Positions 37,880 to 46,367 of a stretch of 64,000 nucleotides of DNA are shown piece after piece. Positions within the stretch are counted from its first letter, which is position 1. Each line of letters starts with the position of its first letter. Location of the stretch: contig JHWR01000002.1 of NCBI GenBank assembly GCA_000687655.1, forward strand, positions 124,001-188,000. The letters are read 5' to 3'. The translations under genes were made by a program, and so were the position numbers. Origin of the DNA: Lachnospiraceae bacterium YSB2008. Lineage in GTDB: Bacteria; Bacillota; Clostridia; Lachnospirales; Lachnospiraceae. The notes under the pieces were generated by a model. The model did not search any database, was not told where the DNA came from, and saw nothing but the letters and a program-made list of their open reading frames with translations.

Positions 37880-39175
37880 TTAGTCTTCGTTAAACCTAAC
37901 ATACATAGAATTTGCATGAGCTGTAAGTCCCTCAGCATTTGCAAAGGTCATAACATCCTGATAAACGTCTCGAAGTGCAGACTCAGAATAGCTTATGATA
38001 CTTGATTTCTTGATGAAGTCATCAACGCCCAGAGGCGAGAAGAACTTAGCCGTTCCATTTGTAGGAAGAACGTGGTTCGGACCTGCAAAGTAGTCTCCAA
38101 GTGGCTCGGATGAATATTCACCAAGGAACATCGCTCCTGCATTCTTAACCTTTGTCATAGTATCATAAGGATTCTTTGTTACTATCTCAAGATGCTCAGG
38201 AGCTATCTCATTAACAACGTCAATTCCGTCATCAAGGCTGTCTGTAACTATTATGAATCCAAAATTATCGAGAGATTTCTGAATGATCTCTTTTCTGCTG
38301 AGCTTAGCTGTAAATGTATCGACCCATGTTGATACTTCTTCAGCAAGCTTCTCACTGTCAGTAACAAGTACTGCACTGGCAAGTTCATCGTGCTCTGCCT
38401 GTGAAAGAAGGTCTGCAGCTACAAATCTTGGTGTTGCTGTCTCATCAGCAAGTACAAGTATCTCGCTTGGGCCTGCAACTGAATCTATGCTTACATGACC
38501 AAATACAAGTCTTTTTGCAAGAGCTACGAATATATTACCGGGTCCTACTATCTTATCTACCTTTGGAATACTCTCTGTACCGAATGCCATGGCAGCTATA
38601 GCCTGTGCGCCTCCCACTTTATATACTTCAGTTACTCCTGCTTCATTAGCAGCTACAAGAGTCGTAGGATAAACCTTACCCTCGCTGTTACATGGAGTAC
38701 ACATAATGATATGTGGAACGCCTGCTACTGCAGCAGGTGCTACATTCATAAGAACTGTTGAAGGATAAGCAGCCTTTCCGCCCGGTACATATACGCCGGC
38801 GTATTCAATAGGACTGATCTTCTGTCCAAGCATGGTTCCGTTTGGCTTGGTATCTATCCAGCTGTTACGCTTCTGAAGCATATGGTATTCACGGATGTTT
38901 TTGAGAGATCTTCTGATAACTCTTATAAGCTCTTCATCAACAAGCTTATAAGCTTCTTCAATCTCTTCTTTAGTAACTCTGATGTTATCTGCATTTATTG
39001 ATGCTTTATCAAACTTAAGAGTGTAATCAAATACAGCCTTGTCTCCATTTTCTTTAACATTGGCAAGGATTTCTTTGACTGTAGCCTCATAAGGACCGTA
39101 ATCATCAGTAGTCCTTTTCAGAAGCGTTTTCATTATGTCCTTCTTGGAATTTGCTTCAAGCTTAACGATTCTCAA
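37880..39175 (-). CDS. hisD: Histidinol dehydrogenase
   Basis: Zinc enzyme performing the last two oxidations to histidine. The signature GPSEILVLADE, the zinc-ligand region LLSQAEHDELA, the catalytic NEIAPEHLEIV and the late GPNHVLPT are present. 430-odd residues is normal. The frame opens at a GTG at 39184 that touches its own GAGG, leaving no spacing; the TTG at 39173-39175 lies 6 bases after GAGGTG and is the better start (RIVKLEANSKKD follows). Confidence 0.95.
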   Translation of the reverse strand: MRIVKLEANSKKDIMKTLLKRTTDDYGPYEATVKEILANVKENGDKAVFDYTLKFDKASINADNIRVTKEEIEEAYKLVDEELIRVIRRSLKNIREYHMLQKRNSWIDTKPNGTMLGQKISPIEYAGVYVPGGKAAYPSTVLMNVAPAAVAGVPHIIMCTPCNSEGKVYPTTLVAANEAGVTEVYKVGGAQAIAAMAFGTESIPKVDKIVGPGNIFVALAKRLVFGHVSIDSVAGPSEILVLADETATPRFVAADLLSQAEHDELASAVLVTDSEKLAEEVSTWVDTFTAKLSRKEIIQKSLDNFGFIIVTDSLDDGIDVVNEIAPEHLEIVTKNPYDTMTKVKNAGAMFLGEYSSEPLGDYFAGPNHVLPTNGTAKFFSPLGVDDFIKKSSIISYSESALRDVYQDVMTFANAEGLTAHANSMYVRFNED

Positions 39176-39192
39176 ATCATTCACCTCATTAA

Positions 39193-39849
39193 CTATATAA
39201 CTTTATTTAAATCCTTAAGTATACGACTGATTCTCTCGTGCTCAATACGAAGAGAAACTCTGTTAACTATGACTCTCGCTGAAAGATCTGTAACAGTTTC
39301 AAGAACGTGCAATCCATTTTCCTTAAGTGTTGCACCGGTTTCTACTATATCAACAATTACATCAGAAAGCCCTACTATAGGAGCAAGTTCAACAGAACCG
39401 TTGAGCTTTATGATTTCAACTGACTGATGCTTAACATTATCAAAGTATTCTTTAGCGATATGTGGATACTTGCTGGCAACTCGTATGATGTCATTTCCTT
39501 TAAGAAGCTCTGCAGCTGATTCCGGTCCGCATACACACATTCTGCATTTTCCAAATCCAAGATCCATAACTTCATGAATCTTACGGGATTCTTCAAGTAT
39601 TGTATCTCTTCCGACAACGCCTATATCAGCAGCTCCATACTCAACATATGTAGGTACATCGCTGGCTTTGGCCAGGAAGAACTTTAACTTCAGCTCTTCA
39701 TTCACGAATATGAGCTTACGAGTACTCTTATCCTTAATCTCCTCACAGGTTATACCTATCTCTTCAAGAAGATCTATGGTCTTATATGCAAGCCTTCCCT
39801 TTGCAAGAGCAAATGTGAGGTACCTTGTTTCGGTGTTTGTGTTTTCCAT
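39193..39849 (-). CDS. hisG: ATP phosphoribosyltransferase, short form
   Basis: First step of histidine synthesis. 218 residues, i.e. the short HisG that needs HisZ as regulatory partner; the C-terminal ACT-like domain is absent. Motifs: [27 protein letters not shown], and the PRPP loop [18 protein letters not shown]. The start codon overlaps the hisZ stop (TAATG), and hisZ is directly upstream, as expected. Confidence 0.97.
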   Translation of the reverse strand: MENTNTETRYLTFALAKGRLAYKTIDLLEEIGITCEEIKDKSTRKLIFVNEELKLKFFLAKASDVPTYVEYGAADIGVVGRDTILEESRKIHEVMDLGFGKCRMCVCGPESAAELLKGNDIIRVASKYPHIAKEYFDNVKHQSVEIIKLNGSVELAPIVGLSDVIVDIVETGATLKENGLHVLETVTDLSARVIVNRVSLRIEHERISRILKDLNKVI

Positions 39850-41117
39850 TACTGCACACCTCCTGCAAAGATATTCTGTAATTCATCTATACTTATCTTC
39901 TTCATACTGTCTTTATATAAATAGACGTCATTCCTGTCAAAGAATACAAGTAATTCTATTCTGAAATTATCTATATATTCCTGATATTCGTTTATGTCAT
40001 GCCTTGATGACTTTCTGATCACAGATACCGGATAACCGTTCTTCCTTGCAAATGAAGCGAACTTAACTGCCTTTTCCTGAGCATCACTCATATATAAGCA
40101 GAGAACTCCCTTCGGAGATACTTCCGGAAGCTTCTTCTGTGTAGAAAGAGCCAGGAAGAGTTCATCAATAAAGAGAGTAAATCCTATAGCAGGTGCATCT
40201 TTACCGAATTCTGAAAGAAGCGTATTGTATCTTCCGCCCTTAACTATAGCGTCGCCGGTTCCATAGGTATATGCTCTGAATATGATTCCTGTATAGTATT
40301 CATAGCCGTTAAGCATACCAAGATCGAAGCCTATATAATCTTCATATCCATAGTAAGACAGAGCCTTAAGTACTTTACGAAGACGTTCAATGGCTTCCAT
40401 TGATTTAACATTTGATGTAAACTCTGAAGCTTTATCAAGAATCTCAACACCGCCAAAAAGCTTGGAGAAATCCATAAATGCAGACTTTACATTTTCAGGT
40501 ATATCAAGAGATTCTGCATATTCGGTAAGACCGAAGAAATTCCTCATCTCTATGTATTCGCGGAGCTTATACTCTTCTTCCTTAGAAAGACCTGCTTCTT
40601 CAACAAGTCCTTTGAAATACTGAACCTCACCAATCTCAATCTTGAAATCAGTAAGGCCTGCAGCCTTCATTGAATCAATAACGAGCGAAAGTATCTCAGC
40701 TTCTCCGCCTGAAGTATCATCATTTATAAGCTCACAGCCGGCTTCCTTAATCTCATTTGACTTACCCTGGTGGAGCGGTACATTTTTAAATGCATTTCCT
40801 ATATAGCAAAGACGTATAGGAAGCTCCTCTTTCTCAAAGTATTTGGTAACACATCTTGCTACACTCGGTGTAAAGTCAGGACGAAGAACAAGTGTATTGT
40901 TGTTCCTGTCGAAAAACTTATACATAGTGTTGCTTGGAGCAGAGCCGATGCTCTTATTAAATATATTGAAATATTCAAATGTAGGAGTTTCTATATCCCG
41001 AAAATTGTAGCTATGGAAAACGTCATGAATGGCATCAAGAATAATGCTCTTTCTTATCATTTCATCTCCATAAATATCTCTTATACCATCCGGGGTATGA
41101 ACAAGTGCTTCCTTCAT
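39849..41117 (-). CDS. hisZ: ATP phosphoribosyltransferase regulatory subunit HisZ
   Basis: Histidyl-tRNA-synthetase-like protein without the anticodon-binding function, forming a complex with short HisG and giving it histidine sensitivity. Class II motifs: [22 protein letters not shown] (motif 2 region), and [20 protein letters not shown]. 422 residues. It is the first gene of the his unit, with its own promoter about 30 bases upstream. It is assigned to HisZ rather than HisS because it is next to short hisG. Confidence 0.94.
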   Translation of the reverse strand: MKEALVHTPDGIRDIYGDEMIRKSIILDAIHDVFHSYNFRDIETPTFEYFNIFNKSIGSAPSNTMYKFFDRNNNTLVLRPDFTPSVARCVTKYFEKEELPIRLCYIGNAFKNVPLHQGKSNEIKEAGCELINDDTSGGEAEILSLVIDSMKAAGLTDFKIEIGEVQYFKGLVEEAGLSKEEEYKLREYIEMRNFFGLTEYAESLDIPENVKSAFMDFSKLFGGVEILDKASEFTSNVKSMEAIERLRKVLKALSYYGYEDYIGFDLGMLNGYEYYTGIIFRAYTYGTGDAIVKGGRYNTLLSEFGKDAPAIGFTLFIDELFLALSTQKKLPEVSPKGVLCLYMSDAQEKAVKFASFARKNGYPVSVIRKSSRHDINEYQEYIDNFRIELLVFFDRNDVYLYKDSMKKISIDELQNIFAGGVQ

Positions 41118-41155
41118 CTTTTATACCTTTCTAACCTAGTGACATAGCTTATAAC

Positions 41156-41184
41156 AGTATAATTCTTTTTCATGTTTCTTTCAA
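41156..41184 (-). promoter_or_regulatory. Promoter of the hisZ operon
   Basis: Minus strand: TTGAAA (41179-41184), 17-bp spacer, TATACT (41156-41161). The start would be near 41149, leaving a ~30-nt leader, too short for a T-box or attenuator. The divergent lexA promoter and its operator lie 14 bp upstream. Confidence 0.75.
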
Positions 41185-41197
41185 GAAAATTGTTTTG

Positions 41198-41211
41198 CAA
41201 ACATATGTTTG
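41198..41211. promoter_or_regulatory. LexA box
   Basis: Perfect 14-bp palindrome CAAACATATGTTTG, one step from the Bacillota consensus CGAACATATGTTCG. It overlaps the -35 element of the lexA promoter, which fits LexA autorepression. Confidence 0.85.
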
Positions 41212-41237
41212 ATTTATAGACTCTTATATGTTATTAT
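41209..41237 (+). promoter_or_regulatory. Promoter of lexA
   Basis: TTGATT (41209-41214), 17-bp spacer, TATTAT (41232-41237). The first three bases of the -35 lie in the LexA box. Start near 41244, giving a leader of about 90 nt. Confidence 0.75.
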
Positions 41238-41332
41238 TTCAATATGTATTTATAAATGTAAAGTGAGTATTTTTAGATGCCTGTGATACGGGTAACTAAA
41301 ATTCTATAGATATACAATTAGTGGAGATAAGC

Positions 41333-41950
41333 ATGAACAAAGGACTTACAAAAAAGCAGGAAGAAATCCTTGTATATATAAGAGACTGTATCAGAGAAAA
41401 GGGATATCCACCAGCTGTCAGGGAAATATGTAATGCAGTTGGACTCAGTTCTACTTCTTCTGTCCATTCTCAGCTTAGAAACTTAGAGGAAAAGGGTTAT
41501 ATCAAAAGAAACCCTACCAAGAACCGTTCTATAGAGATAATAAATGAAGAATACAGGACAAACTATCCGGAGATTGCCAGTCTTCCTATAGTTGGCACAG
41601 TTACAGCAGGACAGCCTATACTCGCTGTTGAGAATATCACCGGTTACTTCCCTATTTCACCTGATTATCTTACAAATAACCAGACATTTATGCTCACTGT
41701 TCGTGGTGAAAGCATGATAAATGCTCATATTATGGATGGCGATATTCTTATAGTTGAAAAAAGAGATACTGCAGTTAATGGAGAGATAGTTGTTGCACTC
41801 ATCGATGACTCTGCTACTGTCAAAAGATTCTATAAAGAAAAAGACCATATAAGACTGCAGCCTGAGAATGATTTCATGGATCCGATCATCGTAAATGATG
41901 TTCGCATCATTGGCCGAGTTATAGGTCTTTTCAGAACTATGAAAAGATAA
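41333..41950 (+). CDS. lexA: LexA repressor
   Basis: SOS-response repressor and self-cleaving protease. N-terminal winged helix (LTKKQEEILVYIRDCIREKG, AVREICNAVGLSSTSSVHSQL), linker, and a C-terminal S24 domain with the cleavage-site Ala-Gly in GTVTAGQPI, the catalytic Ser in VRGESMINAHI and Lys in VKRFYK. 205 residues from the ATG at 41333, which follows GTGGAGATAAGC; a GTG at 41321 is in frame but would use up the ribosome-binding site. It is the only protein gene on the plus strand here. Its 3' end overlaps the convergent gene by 14 bp. Confidence 0.95.
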   Translation: MNKGLTKKQEEILVYIRDCIREKGYPPAVREICNAVGLSSTSSVHSQLRNLEEKGYIKRNPTKNRSIEIINEEYRTNYPEIASLPIVGTVTAGQPILAVENITGYFPISPDYLTNNQTFMLTVRGESMINAHIMDGDILIVEKRDTAVNGEIVVALIDDSATVKRFYKEKDHIRLQPENDFMDPIIVNDVRIIGRVIGLFRTMKR

Positions 41951-42266
41951 CGTCCATATATATGGCTTTCTTATCTTCTTTTGTTGTAACAAATCTATAT
42001 CTAACCCTGTCTCCTTCATTGTATCTTACATACATGGAGGAGTATTCATATTCCATGGCCTGTGAGAATGCCTTGAATTCCTGACTGGCCACTTCTACAG
42101 AAAACTTCTTAAGGGTTATATCCACTATATAATTATTGAAACTGACATTTATGCTGTACTTTGCTATTTTCTTATTATCCTTTAGCAAAGTATTCATTTT
42201 GTCATATATATCCTGGCTCACAAAAAGCTGAACCTTGGACAGATAATCATTTATGACTCTGAACAT
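41937..42266 (-). CDS. Protein of unknown function, convergent with lexA
   Basis: 109 residues, soluble, with mixed alpha/beta character: LFVSQDIYDKMNTLLKDN and a C-terminal YNEGDRVRYRFVTTKEDKKA. I recognise no family. GGAGAAACCTA precedes the ATG, 12 bp after the stop of the HD-GYP-type gene, so it ends the galE-yqeK-rsfS-HD unit. Its last 14 bp run opposite to the lexA 3' end. Confidence 0.65.
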   Translation of the reverse strand: MFRVINDYLSKVQLFVSQDIYDKMNTLLKDNKKIAKYSINVSFNNYIVDITLKKFSVEVASQEFKAFSQAMEYEYSSMYVRYNEGDRVRYRFVTTKEDKKAIYMDVIFS

Positions 42267-42278
42267 TAGGTTTCTCCT

Positions 42279-43466
42279 TTAATATATCTGCTTATCCGGC
42301 ATGGAATCATGAATAGCTTTTATCTTATCGAAATTATCAATGAAAAGCTCTACGACCTCCGGATCAAAATCTTTGCCACTGCAGCGGACTATTTCTTTAT
42401 AAGCATCATCAAGAGACCAGCCCTTCTTATAGAGTCTCTCTGCAGTAAGTGCATCAAATACATCACATACGGCAATCATTCTGGAAATGAAAGCAATCTC
42501 CTCGCCCTTCATACCGAGATAACCGGTTCCGTCCCATTTCTCATGATGCTCTTTGGCCATGATACGTGCCAGATGAAGTATTTCTCCCGGACATTTCTCA
42601 AGAAGTGCATCACCATAGAGGACATGATTCTTCATGATCTGATATTCCTCATCAGTGAGTCTGGTAGGTTTGTCCAGTATTTCCTCACTTATCATAAGCT
42701 TACCTATATCATGAGCCATAGCTGCAGTTGCAAGCTTATCTGAATAATCATCATCAAATCCGGCCGCCTTAGCCATTACTCTCATATATTCAGATACTCT
42801 CTTGATATGCTCACCTGTAAGCTTTGATTTGTTCTCACTTATCTCAGAAAGAGCAAATATAAGGCCCTTTTCATTGTTAACCATGGTAATGGCAGTATCT
42901 ATATTCTTATTAATATAATTACTGTTGGTATTTACAACAAAATAAGTAATGATGGACAATACCGAAACGATTATTATATTCGGAATAGCCATTTCCAGAT
43001 ATGCATCACCTGTGAAAAGATTCTTACTGTACATCAGATGCTCGGAAAAATGATTCTGTATAAATGAACTGATCAATATTCCAAGTGATGTAAGCATCGC
43101 TGTATAGAGTACAAAGGTCCTGTTAAAGTAAAGTGCTGAAATAAGAAGCGGGAAAAGAATAAGTGCAAATGCATATCTCTGAAAGTCAGTTATCATTATG
43201 GTCATAATGGCAACTGCAGCGAATATGATGAAATGCTTTGTATATATCTTCTCAGTCTTCTTGAATCCATTTACTACTATAGTCGGAAACATTGCAATCA
43301 CAAAAGATATACCCAGTATTATTGACAGTCTGGGTATATTAATATGAAGCACCAAGGCAAAATATAGATAATATATTAAAAGAAAATAAGAAAAGATTCG
43401 GAGACATCTTGCTGATACTATATTGATGTCCGCTGTAAACTTTTCCATAAGCTGTTCTTTATTCAT
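42279..43466 (-). CDS. Membrane HD-GYP-type protein (putative c-di-GMP phosphodiesterase)
   Basis: Five to six transmembrane segments (about residues 15-190) lead to a C-terminal HD domain. MAHDIGKLMI and VLYGDALLE are present, followed by AKEHHEKWDGTGYLGMKGEEI, which matches the HD-GYP motif except that the Pro of GYP is Leu, and then RMIAVCDVFDALTAER. Hydrolysis of c-di-GMP is likely but not certain given that change. The frame opens at 43487; GGGAGAAG lies before the ATG at 43464-43466, so that start is used. Confidence 0.85.
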   Translation of the reverse strand: MNKEQLMEKFTADINIVSARCLRIFSYFLLIYYLYFALVLHINIPRLSIILGISFVIAMFPTIVVNGFKKTEKIYTKHFIIFAAVAIMTIMITDFQRYAFALILFPLLISALYFNRTFVLYTAMLTSLGILISSFIQNHFSEHLMYSKNLFTGDAYLEMAIPNIIIVSVLSIITYFVVNTNSNYINKNIDTAITMVNNEKGLIFALSEISENKSKLTGEHIKRVSEYMRVMAKAAGFDDDYSDKLATAAMAHDIGKLMISEEILDKPTRLTDEEYQIMKNHVLYGDALLEKCPGEILHLARIMAKEHHEKWDGTGYLGMKGEEIAFISRMIAVCDVFDALTAERLYKKGWSLDDAYKEIVRCSGKDFDPEVVELFIDNFDKIKAIHDSMPDKQIY

Positions 43467-43490
43467 GAACCGCTTCTCCCGATACAAAAA

Positions 43491-43835
43491 TTAGTTTTTT
43501 CTTTCGTAAGCAACTGAATCACGCCAGGTATGATCAAGATCATAGAACTCTCTCATCTCTTCGGTGAAAATATGAACTATAACATCATCATAATCAAGTA
43601 ATATCCAACCACCGTCTGCTCTGCCTTCTCTGTTCTTCAGGGTGACACCGGCTTCATAAAGCTTCTCCTGAACATTATCAGAAAGTGCTTCAATCTGATT
43701 TCTGCTGCTGCCGCTCGCTATAACGAAGAAATCGCATATTGTGGTCTTGCCTGAAACATCCAGCATATTAATATTTGATGCTTTCTTGTCATTTAATGCA
43801 TCTTCAATGATATCTACTTTATTCTTTGCTTCCAT
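43491..43835 (-). CDS. rsfS: Ribosomal silencing factor RsfS
   Basis: Binds L14 and blocks subunit joining in starvation. The core DVSGKTTICDFFVIASGSSRNQIEALSD... and GRADGGWILLDYDDVIVHIFTEEMREFYDLDHTW are typical (Iojap family). The frame opens at 43868 inside yqeK; the ATG at 43833-43835 follows AAGG and starts 4 bp after the yqeK stop, and gives the standard length of ~114 residues. Confidence 0.94.
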   Translation of the reverse strand: MEAKNKVDIIEDALNDKKASNINMLDVSGKTTICDFFVIASGSSRNQIEALSDNVQEKLYEAGVTLKNREGRADGGWILLDYDDVIVHIFTEEMREFYDLDHTWRDSVAYERKN

Positions 43836-43839
43836 TTGA

Positions 43840-44424
43840 TCAACCTTTATCTTTCTTACTCTTTTCATGACAGTAATACTTATATGTGGTTTCTGTCATA
43901 ACATCAATAACTTCAGATTTGCCATCCAGGAAATCTAGAGTATTCTTCAGAATATGCATAACAGCTTTATCTATATCCTGGTAAGCTTCCTTACGTATTT
44001 CAGGAAGTTCAAATATCATTTTCCTGTTCGGTTCTATGTAATCGGCAACGAATATTATCTTTTCCAGAAGTGTCATTGCCGGCTTACCTGTTGTATGGTA
44101 AGCAATAGCCGACAGTATCTCTTCATCCTTAATCCCGAATTTCTCTTTTGCATAATAAGCACCGAGCTTACCATGAAGAAGATCAGGGTTGGCTTTTTCA
44201 GAAGAATTGATAGGTATACCGAGCTTCTTAGCCTTCTTCAGTTTTTCGTCTGTCGGTATACATTTAGCACAATCATGCAACAGTCCTGCAATCCTTGCTC
44301 TCTTTACATCTTCTCCATAAAGAAATGCAAGGTTGGCAGCTGTGTATTCCACTCCGATCGAGTGGATATATCTTTTGTCATTAAGCTTCTGCTTAAGCTT
44401 ACGACACATTTCATCTCTATCCAT
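43840..44424 (-). CDS. yqeK: HD-domain bis(5'-nucleosyl)-tetraphosphatase YqeK
   Basis: Hydrolyses Ap4A symmetrically. HD residues are in HSIGVEYTA, GLLHDCAKCI and the later HTTGKPAMTLLEKIIFVADYIEPNR. 194 residues is typical. It precedes rsfS as in the usual nadD-yqeK-rsfS cluster, but nadD is elsewhere in this window and galE is upstream instead. Confidence 0.93.
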   Translation of the reverse strand: MDRDEMCRKLKQKLNDKRYIHSIGVEYTAANLAFLYGEDVKRARIAGLLHDCAKCIPTDEKLKKAKKLGIPINSSEKANPDLLHGKLGAYYAKEKFGIKDEEILSAIAYHTTGKPAMTLLEKIIFVADYIEPNRKMIFELPEIRKEAYQDIDKAVMHILKNTLDFLDGKSEVIDVMTETTYKYYCHEKSKKDKG

Positions 44425-44427
44425 TAC

Positions 44428-45435
44428 TTAGTTACCCAGATAATACTTTCTTGCAAAATTCCATGAGTCTTTACACATGGTTGTGAGATCTTTCTCAGCC
44501 ACCCAGCCGAGCTCTTCCTTAGCCTTGGCAGGATCAGCATAGCACACAGCTATATCACCTGAACGTCTTGGCTTGATCTCATATGGAATCTTTATATCAT
44601 TTGCTTTTTCAAATGCTTTTACAATATCAAGAACACTGTATCCGGTTCCTGTTCCAAGATTATATATGTTTACTCCACTGCCCTTAACTGTTTTTGACAG
44701 TGCATTAACATGACCTTTTGCAAGGTCAACAACGTGGATGTAATCTCTGACACCGGTTCCGTCATGAGTATCATAATCATTTCCGAAAACACCTAGACAA
44801 GGCAGCTTTCCAACGGCAACCTGCATGATATATGGCATAAGGTTATTAGGTATACCATTTGGAACCTCACCGAGAAGTCCGCTCTCATGCGCTCCTATAG
44901 GATTGAAATATCTAAGAAGTACAACATTCATATCAGGATCGGCATTAGCAACGTCCGTAAGAATATTCTCAAGCATAAGCTTTGTTGCACCGTATGGATT
45001 TGTTGTAGAAAGAGGGAAATCCTCTAAGATTGGAACAGTCTTAGGAGAACCATAAACTGTAGCAGATGATGAGAATATAATGCTATTCACATTATACTCT
45101 TTCATAAGCTTAACCAGATTAATAGTTCCGGCTACATTATTCTCATAATAAAGAAGTGGTTTTGCGACAGATTCGCCGACTGCTTTCAGACCTGCAAAAT
45201 GAATAACAGCATCAAATGTATCGGACTCGAAAGGAGCTCTCATGGAATCCATATCTAATAGATCCGCCTTGAAGAATCTCGGTCTTTTACCGGTTATCTT
45301 TTCTATACTGTCAACTACTTCTTCTTTAGAGTTATAAAGATTATCAAATATAACTACTTCATGTCCTGCATTCAGAAGTTCAACAACTGTATGAGAACCT
45401 ATATATCCTGTGCCGCCGGTAACAAGAACCTTCAT
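44428..45435 (-). CDS. galE: UDP-glucose 4-epimerase
   Basis: Interconverts UDP-glucose and UDP-galactose. Short-chain dehydrogenase fold with the NAD loop [10 protein letters not shown] at residues 7-16, the catalytic Ser region FSSSATVYG and YxxxK in YGATKLMLE, and NYYNPIGAH-like [12 protein letters not shown]. 335 residues. CGGAGGAAT precedes the ATG. Products feed galactose use and surface polysaccharide synthesis; no sugar kinase or transferase gene is adjacent. Confidence 0.95.
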   Translation of the reverse strand: MKVLVTGGTGYIGSHTVVELLNAGHEVVIFDNLYNSKEEVVDSIEKITGKRPRFFKADLLDMDSMRAPFESDTFDAVIHFAGLKAVGESVAKPLLYYENNVAGTINLVKLMKEYNVNSIIFSSSATVYGSPKTVPILEDFPLSTTNPYGATKLMLENILTDVANADPDMNVVLLRYFNPIGAHESGLLGEVPNGIPNNLMPYIMQVAVGKLPCLGVFGNDYDTHDGTGVRDYIHVVDLAKGHVNALSKTVKGSGVNIYNLGTGTGYSVLDIVKAFEKANDIKIPYEIKPRRSGDIAVCYADPAKAKEELGWVAEKDLTTMCKDSWNFARKYYLGN

Positions 45436-45450
45436 ATGTATTCCTCCGAT

Positions 45451-45479
45451 TTGACGATTGTTATAATTTGTGATATATT
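45451..45479 (+). promoter_or_regulatory. Promoter of tRNA-Leu
   Basis: TTGACG (45451-45456), 17-bp spacer, TATATT (45474-45479), with the predicted start about 20 bases before the tRNA. A small hairpin (GCTGA-CAAAA-TCAGC, 45486-45500) lies between start and tRNA. The remaining bases of the galE-to-pilin gap (45591-45668) show nothing I can name. Confidence 0.75.
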
Positions 45480-45506
45480 AACGTGGCTGACAAAATCAGC
45501 TGAGAA

Positions 45507-45590
45507 GCCGGCATGTCGGAACTGGCAGACGAGGCAGACTCAAAATCTGTTGGTGGCAACACCGTGTGGGTTCAAGTCCCACTGCCGGCA
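45507..45590 (+). tRNA. tRNA-Leu (anticodon CAA)
   Basis: 84-nt class II tRNA. The acceptor stem GCCGGCA pairs with TGCCGGC, the discriminator is A, and CCA is not encoded. The anticodon arm is GCAGA-CTCAAAA-TCTGT, with CAA at 45541-45543 reading UUG codons. A long variable arm (TGGTGGCAACACC) and a T arm with GTTCAAGTC support tRNA-Leu. Confidence 0.96.
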
Positions 45591-45666
45591 AGATTTTTAA
45601 TAAATACTAGGATTAGTTTTTACTATTCCCACACCGCTGATTTTAGCATAGTTTTGGTGCTAATTC

Positions 45667-45716
45667 AACCAATAGAAAAGCCTGTCGCACAATCGCGACA
45701 GGCTTTTCTATTGGTT
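45667..45716. terminator. Bidirectional terminator between tRNA-Leu and the pilin gene
   Basis: A perfect 22-bp inverted repeat (arms 45667-45688 and 45695-45716) with a 6-nt loop ACAATC. The stem core GCCTGTCGC/GCGACAGGC is flanked by AAAAG and CTTTT, giving U-rich 3' sides in both directions. It ends the tRNA transcript and the convergent pilin transcript. Confidence 0.85.
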
Positions 45717-45741
45717 AGATAAAAAATCAATTATTCGATAA

Positions 45742-46197
45742 TTACGGATTTGTAGTTTCAGACTTTGAATCTACAACCCATGTAGAACCATCAAAATGCA
45801 TTGTTACAGTAGTCTTACCATCCTGAGAATCAAATGTAACAGTTGTAATCTCGGCAATTGTAAATTTACCATGAGCATCACTATCATCTTCAAATGAAAC
45901 TGTAAGTGCTGTAACATTTGTAGGTGTAACAATATCATTAACATACTTTAAAGCATTGCCGGTAGCGTCAGTCGAAAAATCAGCTAATGGAGTACCATCT
46001 TTCTTAGCATACTGCTCTGTTTCATATCCCTGAGCTGCAACTAATATTGCATGTCCCTCTTCAGCAAACTGTCCTTCTTTTGCCTTATCAATATATCCAA
46101 GAAGTGCAGGAACAAGAATTGCTGCAAGGATTGCAAGGATAACAAGTACAACGATAAGCTCAACGAGTGTAAAACCCTTATTATTACTCTTCTTCAT
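45742..46197 (-). CDS. Major-type prepilin (type IV pilin / pseudopilin)
   Basis: Class III leader MKKSNNKG followed by FTLVELIVVLVILAILAAILVPALLGYI: cleavage is expected after Gly8, and Glu at +5 is present. The ~125-residue globular part has no cysteines and ends in beta-rich Thr/Val segments. AAGGAGG precedes the ATG at 46195-46197; the frame continues upstream to 46245 without support. It has its own promoter and terminator, so it can be expressed far above the assembly genes, which suggests the main pilus subunit. Confidence 0.9.
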   Translation of the reverse strand: MKKSNNKGFTLVELIVVLVILAILAAILVPALLGYIDKAKEGQFAEEGHAILVAAQGYETEQYAKKDGTPLADFSTDATGNALKYVNDIVTPTNVTALTVSFEDDSDAHGKFTIAEITTVTFDSQDGKTTVTMHFDGSTWVVDSKSETTNP

Positions 46198-46273
46198 AAG
46201 TCTATCCTCCTTAAAACTTATTTTGCTTGATATGAAACATACCAAACAATTCTCTCATGAATTAGATGGTATA

Positions 46274-46302
46274 ATTTTACCAAGTAATTTTAAAATTTGC
46301 AA
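46274..46302 (-). promoter_or_regulatory. Promoter of the major prepilin gene
   Basis: Minus strand: TTGCAA (46297-46302), 17-bp spacer, TAAAAT (46274-46279). The -10 context GGTAAAATTATA is identical to that of the pilC promoter at 51.76 kb. The leader is about 70 nt. Confidence 0.75.
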
Positions 46303-46367
46303 GCTTTTATATGCAGATTGTATGAAATTCACGTGATTTTATCAATTTTTTCACATTCTTATCACAA

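Noticed and set aside
45436-45510. Minus-strand promoter for galE
   Set aside because: TTGTCA and AT-rich hexamers are present but no pair with 16-18 bp spacing and a good -10 was found; the clear promoter here points to the tRNA.
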